63,746 bases of DNA, taken from positions 1 through 63,746 of the forward strand of contig CALGKA010000025.1 in assembly GCA_937927895.1 (NCBI GenBank), read 5' to 3'. The position numbers and the translations under genes are program-made. This DNA comes from an uncultured Granulosicoccaceae bacterium (lineage in GTDB: Bacteria > Pseudomonadota > Gammaproteobacteria > Granulosicoccales > Granulosicoccaceae). Positions within the stretch are counted from its first letter, which is position 1; each line of letters begins with the position of its first letter. The notes under the pieces were generated by a model. That model saw only the letters and a list, made by a program, of their open reading frames with translations, ran no database searches and was not told the origin of the DNA. This document shows positions 46,106 to 55,148 of this stretch, one piece after another.

Positions 46106-47428
46106 TTAGCTTTTATCAACCGCTAGTGCCGCTTCACCATAGGGCACGTTTCTGCCGCCAAACCGCCTTACTCTTATGTTGGCTTGCTCTGCATGACCTA
46201 CAAATCCCTCAAGCATGCATAATCGAGAACAATACTCACCCATTAAGGCTGATGCCTCATCTGTGGTGACTTTTTGATACGTGTGGGTTTTAATAAACTT
46301 ACCGACCCAGAGGCCGCCCGTATAACGACCGGCCTTTTTTGTGGGGAGCGTATGGTTCGTGCCAATGACTTTATCGCCGTATGCAACATTGGTACGTTGT
46401 CCCAGAAACAAAGCGCCGTAGTTGGTCATGTTGTCTAGAAACCAATCATCACGATCAGTCATTACTTGCACATGTTCAGACGCCACAAACTCAGCCTGCT
46501 CCAGCATTTCATCGTAGCTGTCACAAAGAATAACCTCACCGTAGTCTTGCCATGCCACTTTAGCAATTTCAGCGGTCGGTAAAATGCCAAGGATACGATC
46601 AATCTCTGTCAGTGTATCTTGAGCTAATGCCTCCGAATTGGTGATCAATACCGCCGGGGAATTTAGACCATGCTCTGCTTGACCCAATAAGTCGGTGGCG
46701 CACATTTCAGCATCAACAGTGTCATCAGCTATAACGAGTGTTTCAGTTGGCCCTGCGAATAAATCGATCCCGACACGACCATACAACTGACGTTTCGCCT
46801 CAGCAACAAACGCATTACCGGGGCCTACCAACATATCAACCGATGCAATGCTTGCAGTTCCCAGGGCCATCGCGGCCACGGCTTGAACACCACCTAAACA
46901 ACATATTTCATCAGCGCCGCCCATATGCATAGCGGCAACGATCGCCGGATGCGGAGCACCACCCTGTGGCGGTGCGGACGCAATTACACGTTTAACACCC
47001 GCAACCTTGGCAGTCACAACACTCATATGCGCAGACGCCACCATTGGATATTTGCCGCCTGGCACATAACAGCCAACAGAATTAACCGGGATATTCTTAT
47101 GCCCGAGTATTACCCCTGGCTGCGTTTCTACCTCTATATCGGATAACGAAGCTTTTTGATGTTCAGCAAAGTTTTTCACTTGAGCTTGTGCGAACTTAAT
47201 ATCGATAAGGTCCTGCTTAGCTACCTTGCTAATAGCCTCTTCTATCTCGGCTTCCGAGAGCAGAAAACTGTTGGGAGAATAATTATCAAATTTTTCGGAA
47301 AGCTCTCGCACGGCATCATCACCACGTTTGCCGACCTCATTCAAAATTCCCTCAACGACTTCCCGGACCTTGCTGTCATCTTCGGCACGCAATTCCTGGC
47401 TACGTGCAGTTTTTAGGTGTTTTGCCAT
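46106..47428 (-). CDS. Histidinol dehydrogenase family, HpsN-like (sulfopropanediol 3-dehydrogenase type)
   Basis: A 440-aa NAD-dependent dehydrogenase of the HisD fold. It has the zinc ligands in [11 protein letters not shown] (Gln, His), the catalytic Glu-His pair in VASEHVQV, the GTNHTLPT motif and a late zinc His in [17 protein letters not shown]. The last block differs from biosynthetic HisD and resembles HpsN, which oxidises R-dihydroxypropanesulfonate to sulfolactate. The catabolic neighbours and the absence of other his genes support a non-histidine role. It is the first gene of the cluster. The true substrate (sulfonate diol or another polyol) is not shown by the sequence. Confidence 0.83.
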   Translation of the reverse strand: MAKHLKTARSQELRAEDDSKVREVVEGILNEVGKRGDDAVRELSEKFDNYSPNSFLLSEAEIEEAISKVAKQDLIDIKFAQAQVKNFAEHQKASLSDIEVETQPGVILGHKNIPVNSVGCYVPGGKYPMVASAHMSVVTAKVAGVKRVIASAPPQGGAPHPAIVAAMHMGGADEICCLGGVQAVAAMALGTASIASVDMLVGPGNAFVAEAKRQLYGRVGIDLFAGPTETLVIADDTVDAEMCATDLLGQAEHGLNSPAVLITNSEALAQDTLTEIDRILGILPTAEIAKVAWQDYGEVILCDSYDEMLEQAEFVASEHVQVMTDRDDWFLDNMTNYGALFLGQRTNVAYGDKVIGTNHTLPTKKAGRYTGGLWVGKFIKTHTYQKVTTDEASALMGEYCSRLCMLEGFVGHAEQANIRVRRFGGRNVPYGEAALAVDKS

Positions 47429-47710
47429 TTTCCATTTGCCTACTGTGACTAGCCATAAAAGCCTGAATAAATTGAGATTGGTGTATTACTACCCAGCTTC
47501 TGGACGGATAGCATACCAACGAATACAGGTGATTTTTGCATATGCATGCAACATGAACAATAACCCACCCACTAGCGGTCGCGAGCGGGACGTAATCCTC
47601 TGCGATGCAACACCCCTAACCATGCGTCGGCCAATATTCAACTGAAAATCCGGTAACGGCGGTGCACGGCTAATAGGGTAGAATCGGCATCCCACCCAAA
47701 GGTACGCACC

Positions 47711-50038
47711 ATGAATCCAGCCAGTATTATCGCCACCGAACTGGGCACCAGGCAATCCCAGGTAGAATCAGCCATTGCCCTGCTAGACGAAGGCTCAACG
47801 GTGCCGTTTATTGCACGGTATCGAAAAGAGGCCACCGGTGGACTAGACGATATCCAACTCCGCGAATTACATACACGCTTAGCGTATATCCGGGAACTCA
47901 ATGACAGACGCGAGCGCATTATTGCAAGCGTTGAGGAACAAGGTAAGCTCACCGACGAACTAAAGCAGAGCTTTCTTGATGCAAGCAGTAAAACCGAGCT
48001 GGAAGACCGCTACCTACCTTATAAGCCAAGACGCCGAACCAAAGCACAAAAAGCACGTGAAGCGGGCCTGCAGCCATTGGCTGATTTGCTCCTTAAAAAT
48101 CACAGCGCCGACCCGGAAAAAGAAGCAGCAGCTTTTATTAGCGCTGAACACGAAATTACCACCACAGAAAATGCACTAGACGGCGCACGACAAATTCTAC
48201 TGGAAGAAATTGCAGAGATACCAGAACTAGCAAGTCCACTACGAGAATTCTTCTGGAACAAAGCGGAGTTTAAAAGTACCGTTGTCAAAGCTAAAAAAGA
48301 AGAAGGTGCTAAATTCACTGACTACTTTGACTACACCGAAAACATCAACAAAATTCCATCCCACAGAGCACTTGCACTCTTTCGCGGTAGCAACGATGGT
48401 ATCTTACGACTGGCACTCGATCTCCCCGAACAAGAACCAGACCAACAACACCCCTGTGTGACTAAAATAGCAGCACATCTGGAACTGCCCGCAGATGCAG
48501 AATGGATGCAAGAAACTGCCAGACTCTGCTGGAGAATAAAATTACACACACGCTTTGAAAGCGAACTAAGACAACGCCTGCGAGAAAGTGCAGAAGCAGA
48601 AGCTATAGATGTCTTTGCTAAGAACCTGCGCGATCTTTTATTAGCAGCCCCCGCAGGCCCAAAAGCGACTATAGGTCTAGACCCGGGCCTTCGCACCGGT
48701 GTCAAAGTGGCCGTAACTGCCGCCACCGGAAAGCTCATAGACACAGCAACCATTTACCCGCATCAACCCAAAAACCAATGGGATCAATCGATCGCCACGA
48801 TTGCCGCACTTGCGAAAAAACACAACGCCGAACTGATCGCGATAGGCAACGGCACCGCTTCACGCGAAACCGATAAACTCGCAGGCGATATAATCGCTAA
48901 GCATCCAGAGCTCGGCTTGCAAAAGATAATTGTCAGTGAAGCAGGTGCATCAGTGTACTCTGCATCCGAAACAGCCTCTAAAGAGATGCCCGATGTAGAC
49001 GTATCTATAAGAGGTGCCGCCTCCATAGCACGTCGCCTGCAAGATCCACTGGCAGAGTTAGTTAAAGTTGATCCGAAGGCCATAGGTGTTGGCCAATATC
49101 AACACGATGTCAACCAGATCGACCTTGCCAGCTCGCTTGATGTAGTGGTTGAAGATTGCGTAAACGCTGTCGGGGTAGATATTAATAGCGCCTCCGCGCA
49201 GTTGCTTACCCATGTATCCGGGCTGTCTGAAACCTTAGCTGAAAACATTATAAAATTTCGCGACGACGTTGGTCGCTTTAAAACCCGCAGCGAGCTTAAA
49301 AAAGTACCGCGACTAGGACCAAAAGCATTTGAACAGTGCGCAGGCTTTTTACGCATTATGGATGGTAGCAATGCGCTTGATTCGTCAGCGGTACACCCAG
49401 AAGCCTACCCCGTGGTTAAAAAAATTGCCGCTGATACCGGTAGCGATATTCGTAAACTAATCGGTGATAGCAGCACGCTAAGCACGCTTGATCCCAAACG
49501 CTACACCGATGAGCAGTTCGGCCTGCCTACAGTAGTTGATATACTCAAGGAACTTGAAAAACCAGGCCGTGATCCGCGACCGGAATTTAAAACCGCAACT
49601 TTTAAAGACGGTATAGAGAAAATCTCAGACCTCAAGCCCGACATGATCCTTGAAGGCGTCATTAGCAATGTCACCCACTTCGGGGCATTTGTTGATATAG
49701 GTGTACATCAAGACGGTTTAGTGCATATTTCTGCATTGACCGATAAGTTTGTTAAAGACCCACACGAGGTCGTCTCCACCGGTGATGTAGTCAAAGTAAA
49801 AGTGATGGAAGTTGATGAAAAGCGCAAACGTATCGCCCTTACTATGAGACTCACCGACAACGCGCGCGATACGCAGGAATCTGCTGGTAGCGCGCAAAAG
49901 CCACGCAACGGCAATAGCGGCAATAAAAAACCACATCAAGCAAGACAACCACACAAGAAACCGCAAGCAGACAATGCCAACTCAATGGGAAGTTTTGGTG
50001 CGGCCCTACTGGATGCGAAGTTAAAAACAAAAAAGTAA
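47711..50038 (+). CDS. tex: Tex-family transcription accessory protein
   Basis: A 775-aa Tex protein. Seen in order: the N-terminal helical region with [17 protein letters not shown], a YqgF/RNase H-like domain with [14 protein letters not shown], helix-hairpin-helix segments ([22 protein letters not shown]) and a C-terminal S1 RNA-binding domain ([26 protein letters not shown]). A basic low-complexity tail follows. It binds nucleic acids at the RNA polymerase. Length is normal. Its start is 282 nt from the divergent HpsN-like gene. Confidence 0.95.
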   Translation: MNPASIIATELGTRQSQVESAIALLDEGSTVPFIARYRKEATGGLDDIQLRELHTRLAYIRELNDRRERIIASVEEQGKLTDELKQSFLDASSKTELEDRYLPYKPRRRTKAQKAREAGLQPLADLLLKNHSADPEKEAAAFISAEHEITTTENALDGARQILLEEIAEIPELASPLREFFWNKAEFKSTVVKAKKEEGAKFTDYFDYTENINKIPSHRALALFRGSNDGILRLALDLPEQEPDQQHPCVTKIAAHLELPADAEWMQETARLCWRIKLHTRFESELRQRLRESAEAEAIDVFAKNLRDLLLAAPAGPKATIGLDPGLRTGVKVAVTAATGKLIDTATIYPHQPKNQWDQSIATIAALAKKHNAELIAIGNGTASRETDKLAGDIIAKHPELGLQKIIVSEAGASVYSASETASKEMPDVDVSIRGAASIARRLQDPLAELVKVDPKAIGVGQYQHDVNQIDLASSLDVVVEDCVNAVGVDINSASAQLLTHVSGLSETLAENIIKFRDDVGRFKTRSELKKVPRLGPKAFEQCAGFLRIMDGSNALDSSAVHPEAYPVVKKIAADTGSDIRKLIGDSSTLSTLDPKRYTDEQFGLPTVVDILKELEKPGRDPRPEFKTATFKDGIEKISDLKPDMILEGVISNVTHFGAFVDIGVHQDGLVHISALTDKFVKDPHEVVSTGDVVKVKVMEVDEKRKRIALTMRLTDNARDTQESAGSAQKPRNGNSGNKKPHQARQPHKKPQADNANSMGSFGAALLDAKLKTKK

Positions 50039-50374
50039 ACGTGGGGTTTGTAGCTCGAAAGAACGGTGGCTAGGCGTCTGCGCGGTAGAAATCCGCGTAG
50101 CTAGTGTCCATCCATAAACAGCGCGTAGCGAGGTTGTTCCAGGTGCGTGAGATTTTGCCTACTACATGTAGGCGTTTAGTCATTCTAAATAACTACATGA
50201 AGTCGGTAAAAGATTACGTACCTGGGGCGACCGCAGTAGCGTTCGTTTATGGATGGGCACTAGCTCGCTATTACGATCAATTTCGTTAAAGAAGAAACTA
50301 TTCGCCTCTATTGATCGAAATATATAGCTCAAAATCTCACACCCTCGCTACGACCCTGGTTCTCGAACAAGCTC
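50039..50374. other. 336-nt intergenic region occupied by a long palindrome
   Basis: No gene. Most of it is the 163-nt symmetric hairpin at 50101-50263. A 61-codon frame across the hairpin has no ribosome site and follows the palindrome rather than any family. Confidence 0.7.
50101..50263. repeat. 163-nt long imperfect palindrome (79-nt arms, no gaps)
   Basis: Arms 50101-50179 and 50185-50263 are inverted copies around TCATT, with 56 of 79 positions matching and no insertion or deletion. The outer 19 nt match at 18 positions. Several remaining differences become G-U pairs in RNA. Both ends read CTAG. A MITE-like element or a structured RNA are the likely explanations. Confidence 0.85.
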
Positions 50375-51514
50375 CTAGGTTAGCTTTGCCCCTAAAGCGT
50401 CTGCCACCATCTTTTGAAAATGATGCACTGCATGTTCTGATAGCTCAGTTTTATCGGTATCCACCACAAACCTGCCTTGGTTATACCCTTTTGATAACAG
50501 CCCCTTTTGCACCTTCTCGCACAGCGATATATCTTCCGGTTGCAAAATATCTTTTTGATACGCCATCGCATCACTTAACTGTGAGCTCGGTTTTGCGGTT
50601 GCTGTAAACCAATCTTGAAATTCAATGGTTTGATCTTTGCCTGAAGGATTCATTTGTAGCACTGACAAATTGGCTTCTCCAGGGTATGCCCAAATTGTTA
50701 AGTTAGGCCACAAAAACCAACCGGCATAACCAAAGTCAACATCACCTGTTTCAAACTTGTAGGCACTATTGTCTGTCGACTTGGCTGCATTTGAGATATG
50801 ACTGGAATAGATACCCTTGACTACAGAGCGATAACTTTCCATATCAACCAGATCAACAAAATCCCGATGAGCAGTATGACAGTGGTAGCACTCAAGGAAG
50901 TTATCGATCATTACTTTCCAGTTGCAATCAACGGTATAGGTATCACGTTGTGCAAATACTAGATTATCAACTGATGGGCAATATTGTCGTATTTCATCTT
51001 CAAGCCCTGCAGCCATCTGCGTAAGTGGTGCTGCATTTGGATCGAGATTGATCATCACTAAACCACAAAACAACTCAACTTGAACGGGCTTTAAAGCAAA
51101 ATCGCATTTTTTGAACCCCTCCATAGAGTCAGTATTACGAGCGCCCTTCAACTGACCATCAAGATCATACGACCACGCATGGTAGGGGCATACAATTAGA
51201 TTGGCGTGACCACTACCGCTGACCAACTGATGACCGCGATGCTGGCAAACGTTGTAGAACGCACGCAGTTGCCCTTCTCTGTCACGCACCACAAACACTT
51301 CTTGCTCATGAATTTCAGTGGTCAGGTAATCACCCGTGTTTTGCAGTTGGCTAACATGCCCTGCGTACCACCAGCTTTTATAGAAAATGGCTTCTTTTTC
51401 CAGCTCAAAAACAGATTCATCAGTATAGAAGCGCGCCGGCAACGTGTACGAATGGGCCGGATCTGCATGAAAAGGCGCGTCACCCTTTTTTAGGTTTATC
51501 ACTGCAGTATCCAT
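50375..51514 (-). CDS. Rieske-type aromatic-ring-hydroxylating/demethylating oxygenase alpha subunit
   Basis: A 379-aa oxygenase subunit. The Rieske 2Fe-2S site is Cys90, His92, Cys109 and His112 (CQHRGH, CPYHAW). The mononuclear iron site is in DNFLECYHCHTAHRDF (His211, His216). The CYHC spacing and overall length resemble glycine-betaine or stachydrine demethylases and carnitine oxygenases (GbcA/CntA-like) more than benzene dioxygenases. The ATG at 51514 has GGA 8 nt upstream; TTG 51526 is the frame limit. No reductase gene is adjacent, so electrons must come from an unlinked partner. The substrate, perhaps a quaternary amine, is inferred. Confidence 0.85.
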   Translation of the reverse strand: MDTAVINLKKGDAPFHADPAHSYTLPARFYTDESVFELEKEAIFYKSWWYAGHVSQLQNTGDYLTTEIHEQEVFVVRDREGQLRAFYNVCQHRGHQLVSGSGHANLIVCPYHAWSYDLDGQLKGARNTDSMEGFKKCDFALKPVQVELFCGLVMINLDPNAAPLTQMAAGLEDEIRQYCPSVDNLVFAQRDTYTVDCNWKVMIDNFLECYHCHTAHRDFVDLVDMESYRSVVKGIYSSHISNAAKSTDNSAYKFETGDVDFGYAGWFLWPNLTIWAYPGEANLSVLQMNPSGKDQTIEFQDWFTATAKPSSQLSDAMAYQKDILQPEDISLCEKVQKGLLSKGYNQGRFVVDTDKTELSEHAVHHFQKMVADALGAKLT

Positions 51515-51741
51515 AGCGATTTCCAAAGTCTATGACGAGCTTTTCAGACTACTTGATCTGTAAGTCTTTGAAAAGCCACTGAGCGACGCTTTTTGATTCC
51601 AACGAGTGCTTCAATCAATCTACGTTGTCAGATTTTCTGGATAAATGGTTACTTGGTTTCTCAACAGAACGCACTATTATCTCCGCTCATAAACGTTAGA
51701 TTATTGCTAACATCGACCCGCCCTATCAGGACCATACCTCC

Positions 51742-52251
51742 ATGGAAAAAATCATAGAGCGAGCACTATATCGAGCTCGCTGGCTTCTGGCACCAATATA
51801 CCTCGGCCTTAGCTTAGCTTTAGTTGCACTGGCTATTAAATTTTTTCAAGAAGTCGTACACCTGCTGCTACACGTGGTGTCAATGAAAGAAGCCGATATG
51901 GTATTGGTCGTACTATCGCTCATTGACATGGCTATGGTCGGTGGTTTGATTATTATGGTCATGATGTCTGGCTACGAGAATTTCGTCTCAGCGCTTGATG
52001 TTGCAGAAGGTGAAGAAAAACTAAGCTGGCTTGGCACCATGGACTCATCATCGCTAAAAGCCAAAATAGCCGCCAGTATTGTCGCGATATCATCAATACA
52101 CTTACTAAAAGTATTTATGAATGCCGAGAATCTAGAATCTGAAAAAATGAAGTGGTATGTGATTTTACACATCACTTTTGTGGTCTCAGCATTCGCGATG
52201 GGCTTTCTGGATATTCTGGCCGCCCGTGCCAAGCGAGCAGCAAACAGCTAA
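51742..52251 (+). CDS. UPF0114 family membrane protein
   Basis: A 169-aa inner-membrane protein with four hydrophobic segments ([76 protein letters not shown]). The opening [13 protein letters not shown] and the motif [22 protein letters not shown] are characteristic of the UPF0114/YqhA family, whose function is unknown. A CATGG start follows a weak ribosome site. A short hairpin follows the stop. Confidence 0.92.
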   Translation: MEKIIERALYRARWLLAPIYLGLSLALVALAIKFFQEVVHLLLHVVSMKEADMVLVVLSLIDMAMVGGLIIMVMMSGYENFVSALDVAEGEEKLSWLGTMDSSSLKAKIAASIVAISSIHLLKVFMNAENLESEKMKWYVILHITFVVSAFAMGFLDILAARAKRAANS

Positions 52252-52261
52252 ATCAGCTGTT
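52243..52261. terminator. Hairpin between convergent genes
   Basis: AACAGCT-AAATC-AGCTGTT overlaps the stop of the UPF0114 gene and lies about 20 nt before the convergent AhpD-like gene ends. The T run is weak on both strands. Confidence 0.4.
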
Positions 52262-52282
52262 GCTGTTTACCATACAAAAACA

Positions 52283-52828
52283 TTATGCCTGATCAATTTT
52301 GGGCGCAGGTGCTAAGGTCATTTCGGTATTATTAATGTGATTAGTAATATTGGTAAAAAAGATGGTACTGACCGCCATGGCTGTTTCAACTAATTCCTGA
52401 TCATTGAGGCCTGCTGCACGGGCCTCATTGATCAGCTGATCTGATAACGCACCCGGGCGCTTAAAAAACGCACTGACAATTTGCAACAATGCATCCACCC
52501 GGGCATTGCCCGTTGGCGCAGCAGTTCGAACAGCCATTTGCATGGTCTTATCCATGCCTGCCTTTTTCGACTTCATTGTATGTGTGGAAAGGCAGTAATC
52601 ACATTGCGTAATTTCGCTTACCAATAACTTTATGGCTTCAATCTCCAGTTCATTCAATGAGGCACTGCTTAGGCTTTGTTCCATCACCAGATAGGCCATG
52701 GTTGAAGCCTCACTATTGGCAAACTGCAGATACACATCCGCGATTTTACCCTGCATTCGAGTTGGCTCAAGGCTCGCTAAGCATTGCTCTGAAAGATCGG
52801 ATTCACTCTTGGTTTTTAGTCTGGCCAT
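52283..52828 (-). CDS. Carboxymuconolactone decarboxylase family (AhpD-like) protein
   Basis: A 181-aa helical protein. The CxxC-H motif is CDYCLSTHT near residue 78, within the usual AhpD/CMD core (LNELEIEAIKLLVSEITQCDYC, TMKSKKAGM, LIQ-like helices). This redox-active motif supports alkylhydroperoxidase-like disulfide chemistry. An extension of about 30 residues precedes the core. It faces the UPF0114 gene. The gene is divergent from the ExoA-type nuclease; the two starts are 123 nt apart. Confidence 0.88.
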   Translation of the reverse strand: MARLKTKSESDLSEQCLASLEPTRMQGKIADVYLQFANSEASTMAYLVMEQSLSSASLNELEIEAIKLLVSEITQCDYCLSTHTMKSKKAGMDKTMQMAVRTAAPTGNARVDALLQIVSAFFKRPGALSDQLINEARAAGLNDQELVETAMAVSTIFFTNITNHINNTEMTLAPAPKIDQA

Positions 52829-52951
52829 GATTAACTCAAGTTTTTATACGTGCGTACAGTCTACCTCAGACCTTTCACAAAATAGAAAATCTTGTAAATC
52901 TGATATGCTTCTAATCAATAATCCCTCCCTTTGTGCCACGCAGCTGAACTT

Positions 52952-53716
52952 ATGAAAATCCTTTGCTGGAACGTTAACGGCTTACGCTCAACCCTCAAGA
53001 AAGGCTTTGCACAACAAATGTGGGATCTTGACCCCGACATTATTTGTCTACAGGAGATCAAAGCTCAACAAGCTCAAATGCGCGCGCCCGTGCTTGATGG
53101 TTACCATGAATACTGGAATAGCTCTACGGTAAAAAAAGGCTACAGTGGCACAATGATTCTCTCTAAAACCAAACCACTGTCTGTAAAGATTGGCGTGCCT
53201 GGCACACAGGCAACTGGTGAAGGTCGAGTGATCACAGCGGAGTACGAATCATTTTACTTAGTCAACGTTTATGCACCAAATTCTCAAGACAAATTAAAAA
53301 GGCTAAATGTTCGCCTTGAATGGGATGCCGCATTACGCTCAACCCTTATATCACTAGATGAAATCAAACCCGTCATACTGTGCGGAGATCTGAATGTCGC
53401 ACATAAAGAAATTGACTTAGCACACCCGAATCGAAACCGCGGCAAACACGGGTTTTCAGATCAAGAGCGCGACAGCTTCACTGAACTACTGGACTCAGGA
53501 TTCATCGACGCATTCCGGCACTTTGAATCAGGCCCCGAACACTATACATTCTGGCGCTTTAATAAAGGTACGCGCGAAAAGAACATGGGTTGGCGCATAG
53601 ACTACTACTGCGTCTCACATTCTCTTGAAGCCGATTTGGCGAATTGTTATCACCTACCAGAGATCATGGGCTCAGATCATTGCCCGATTGTTCTTGAACT
53701 GGCAGACTCTCTATAA
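52952..53716 (+). CDS. Exodeoxyribonuclease III family AP endonuclease (ExoA/APE type)
   Basis: A 254-aa nuclease of the same superfamily as xthA but of the ExoA/APE1 branch. It has LCWNVNGLRS, ICLQEIKA (metal Glu), YSGTMILSK, LVNVYAPNS, GDLNVAH and a final GSDHCPIVL (Asp-His). WR(I)DYYCVS supplies another conserved Asp. The ATG at 52952 fits the family start; the frame opens at 52931 without support. The window thus carries two distinct AP endonucleases of this superfamily. The hemerythrin gene starts 21 nt downstream. Confidence 0.92.
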   Translation: MKILCWNVNGLRSTLKKGFAQQMWDLDPDIICLQEIKAQQAQMRAPVLDGYHEYWNSSTVKKGYSGTMILSKTKPLSVKIGVPGTQATGEGRVITAEYESFYLVNVYAPNSQDKLKRLNVRLEWDAALRSTLISLDEIKPVILCGDLNVAHKEIDLAHPNRNRGKHGFSDQERDSFTELLDSGFIDAFRHFESGPEHYTFWRFNKGTREKNMGWRIDYYCVSHSLEADLANCYHLPEIMGSDHCPIVLELADSL

Positions 53717-53737
53717 CTTCAATTAAAATGCACCATT

Positions 53738-54346
53738 GTGTCTGATACTTTTATATACAACAGCAAAGACAACCACGTAGAGCAGCGCTGCGAGCTAAGC
53801 GCGCTTTTACAGAAGCATTTGCATGAGTTACAAAGTGTGGTGGGCACTCGCGATGAATGGCCTTTGCATAAGAACTTTGCCGGTGAAGCAGAATTCTGGA
53901 TGCAAGTGCACAAAGCATTGTTAGGTGCTGCGGCTGAATTCCCCGATCGTTGTGCAACGTTGTTACTGCTCGCAGATGATCCGCCGGCTCGTAAAAAACA
54001 CTTAACACAGCTTTCGCAGCTAGGCGGTCAACTTATTCACCATGCACATACCCACCACCACGTTGAAGACCATCATTTTTTCCCTGTGTTTCAGCGCGCT
54101 TTTCCAAAATTAAATCACCACCTTGAACTACTTGATGGTGATCATAGAATACTAACAGAAACACTAGATCAACTAGAAAACGCTGTACGCACATTACCCG
54201 CAATACAAGCCGATAAAGGCAATCAATCAGAAGTATTATTTAGAGGTGAAGAGCTATTACATGCTGCAAACAGGCTTAACAAGCTTTTTAAACAGCATAT
54301 AGCAGATGAGGAAGAAATATGCATACCAGCCATACTACAGCTCTAG
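53738..54346 (+). CDS. Hemerythrin HHE domain protein
   Basis: A 202-aa protein with a helical hemerythrin-like cation-binding bundle. Metal residues are suggested by LIHHAHTHHHVEDHHFFPVF, LLDGDHRIL and a final FKQHIADEEEICIPAIL. The di-iron centre would bind oxygen, nitric oxide or act in iron-sulfur repair. The start is GTG at 53738; there is no in-frame ATG nearby. It lies 21 nt after the ExoA-type gene and may be cotranscribed. It is convergent with the FixJ-type regulator gene. Confidence 0.85.
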   Translation: MSDTFIYNSKDNHVEQRCELSALLQKHLHELQSVVGTRDEWPLHKNFAGEAEFWMQVHKALLGAAAEFPDRCATLLLLADDPPARKKHLTQLSQLGGQLIHHAHTHHHVEDHHFFPVFQRAFPKLNHHLELLDGDHRILTETLDQLENAVRTLPAIQADKGNQSEVLFRGEELLHAANRLNKLFKQHIADEEEICIPAILQL

Positions 54347-54385
54347 CTGTTGTAAATTAGCCAAAGCAAAAAATTACCTCACGCA

Positions 54386-55039
54386 TTATTCGGCTGCAGA
54401 GTTGCCTATATTATTCGGCACCACAAAACCAACCTCTTTCGCTAATACTCGAAGTTCTGGCAATGAGTTGCAAATCGTTTTTTCAAGTATTCGCGCCCTG
54501 TGATGTTCTACAGTACGATGGCTGATACCTAGCTCGCTTGCGATTACTTTACTTGAGGGTACTGTCTCCCCTTCTATTAGTAGCTTATAGACTTCTAGTT
54601 CTCGACCAGTCAATTTATGAAATCGAGACAATATAGTATTCTTTTCATCATTGGCTTGTCTAATCTCAAAGTCTTTCGCAGTGGCTTCAGAGATCCGCTC
54701 CAGAAGTATCTCAGGTAAAAAAGGTTTCTCAAGAAAATCCACTGCACCAGCACGCATAGCAGTAACTGATTCAGTTACACCACCGTGGCCGGTTATAAAA
54801 ATAATCGGTATAGTTATCCCGCGCTCACTGAGCTCCGCTTGAAGCTCCAGGCCGCTTACCTCTGGCATGCTTAAATCCAGTACCAAACAGCCGTGCTGGT
54901 TGTTATATGACTCAAGGAATTTTTTTGCTGAATCAAAAGGATGCACGGTTAACCCATGGTACTCAAGCGCCCTGGGGAGCGTTCTTAAGACCGATGGATC
55001 ATCGTCTACCAGAAATACGATCGGATTATTTTTTGCCAT
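54386..55039 (-). CDS. FixJ-type two-component response regulator
   Basis: A 217-aa regulator from the ATG at 55039. The receiver domain has the acidic cluster VDDD, phospho-acceptor Asp55 in LVLDLSMPE, FITGHGG and Lys in FLEKPF. The LuxR/FixJ HTH follows (LTGRELEVYKLLIEG, SELGISHRTVEHHRARILEKT). The frame extends to GTG 55051. It lies 110 nt after the histidine kinase gene on the same strand and is the evident partner. The divergent multicopper oxidase gene is a candidate target. Confidence 0.92.
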   Translation of the reverse strand: MAKNNPIVFLVDDDPSVLRTLPRALEYHGLTVHPFDSAKKFLESYNNQHGCLVLDLSMPEVSGLELQAELSERGITIPIIFITGHGGVTESVTAMRAGAVDFLEKPFLPEILLERISEATAKDFEIRQANDEKNTILSRFHKLTGRELEVYKLLIEGETVPSSKVIASELGISHRTVEHHRARILEKTICNSLPELRVLAKEVGFVVPNNIGNSAAE

Positions 55040-55148
55040 GCAAAGTTTCACTTAACTAGAAAATGCGCTCCGCTGCTATGTTTTAATTTTCAAACCATAC
55101 CAGCACAACTCGTATTACAGCCCGGATTTTTCAGCCCGGCTATTAAGG

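Noticed and set aside
46106-47428. Biosynthetic histidinol dehydrogenase (hisD)
   Set aside because: The catabolic neighbours and the C-terminal [11 protein letters not shown] block fit HpsN-like enzymes better, and no other his gene is present.
50104-50289. 61-codon frame inside the long palindrome
   Set aside because: No ribosome site; the reading frame follows the hairpin symmetry.
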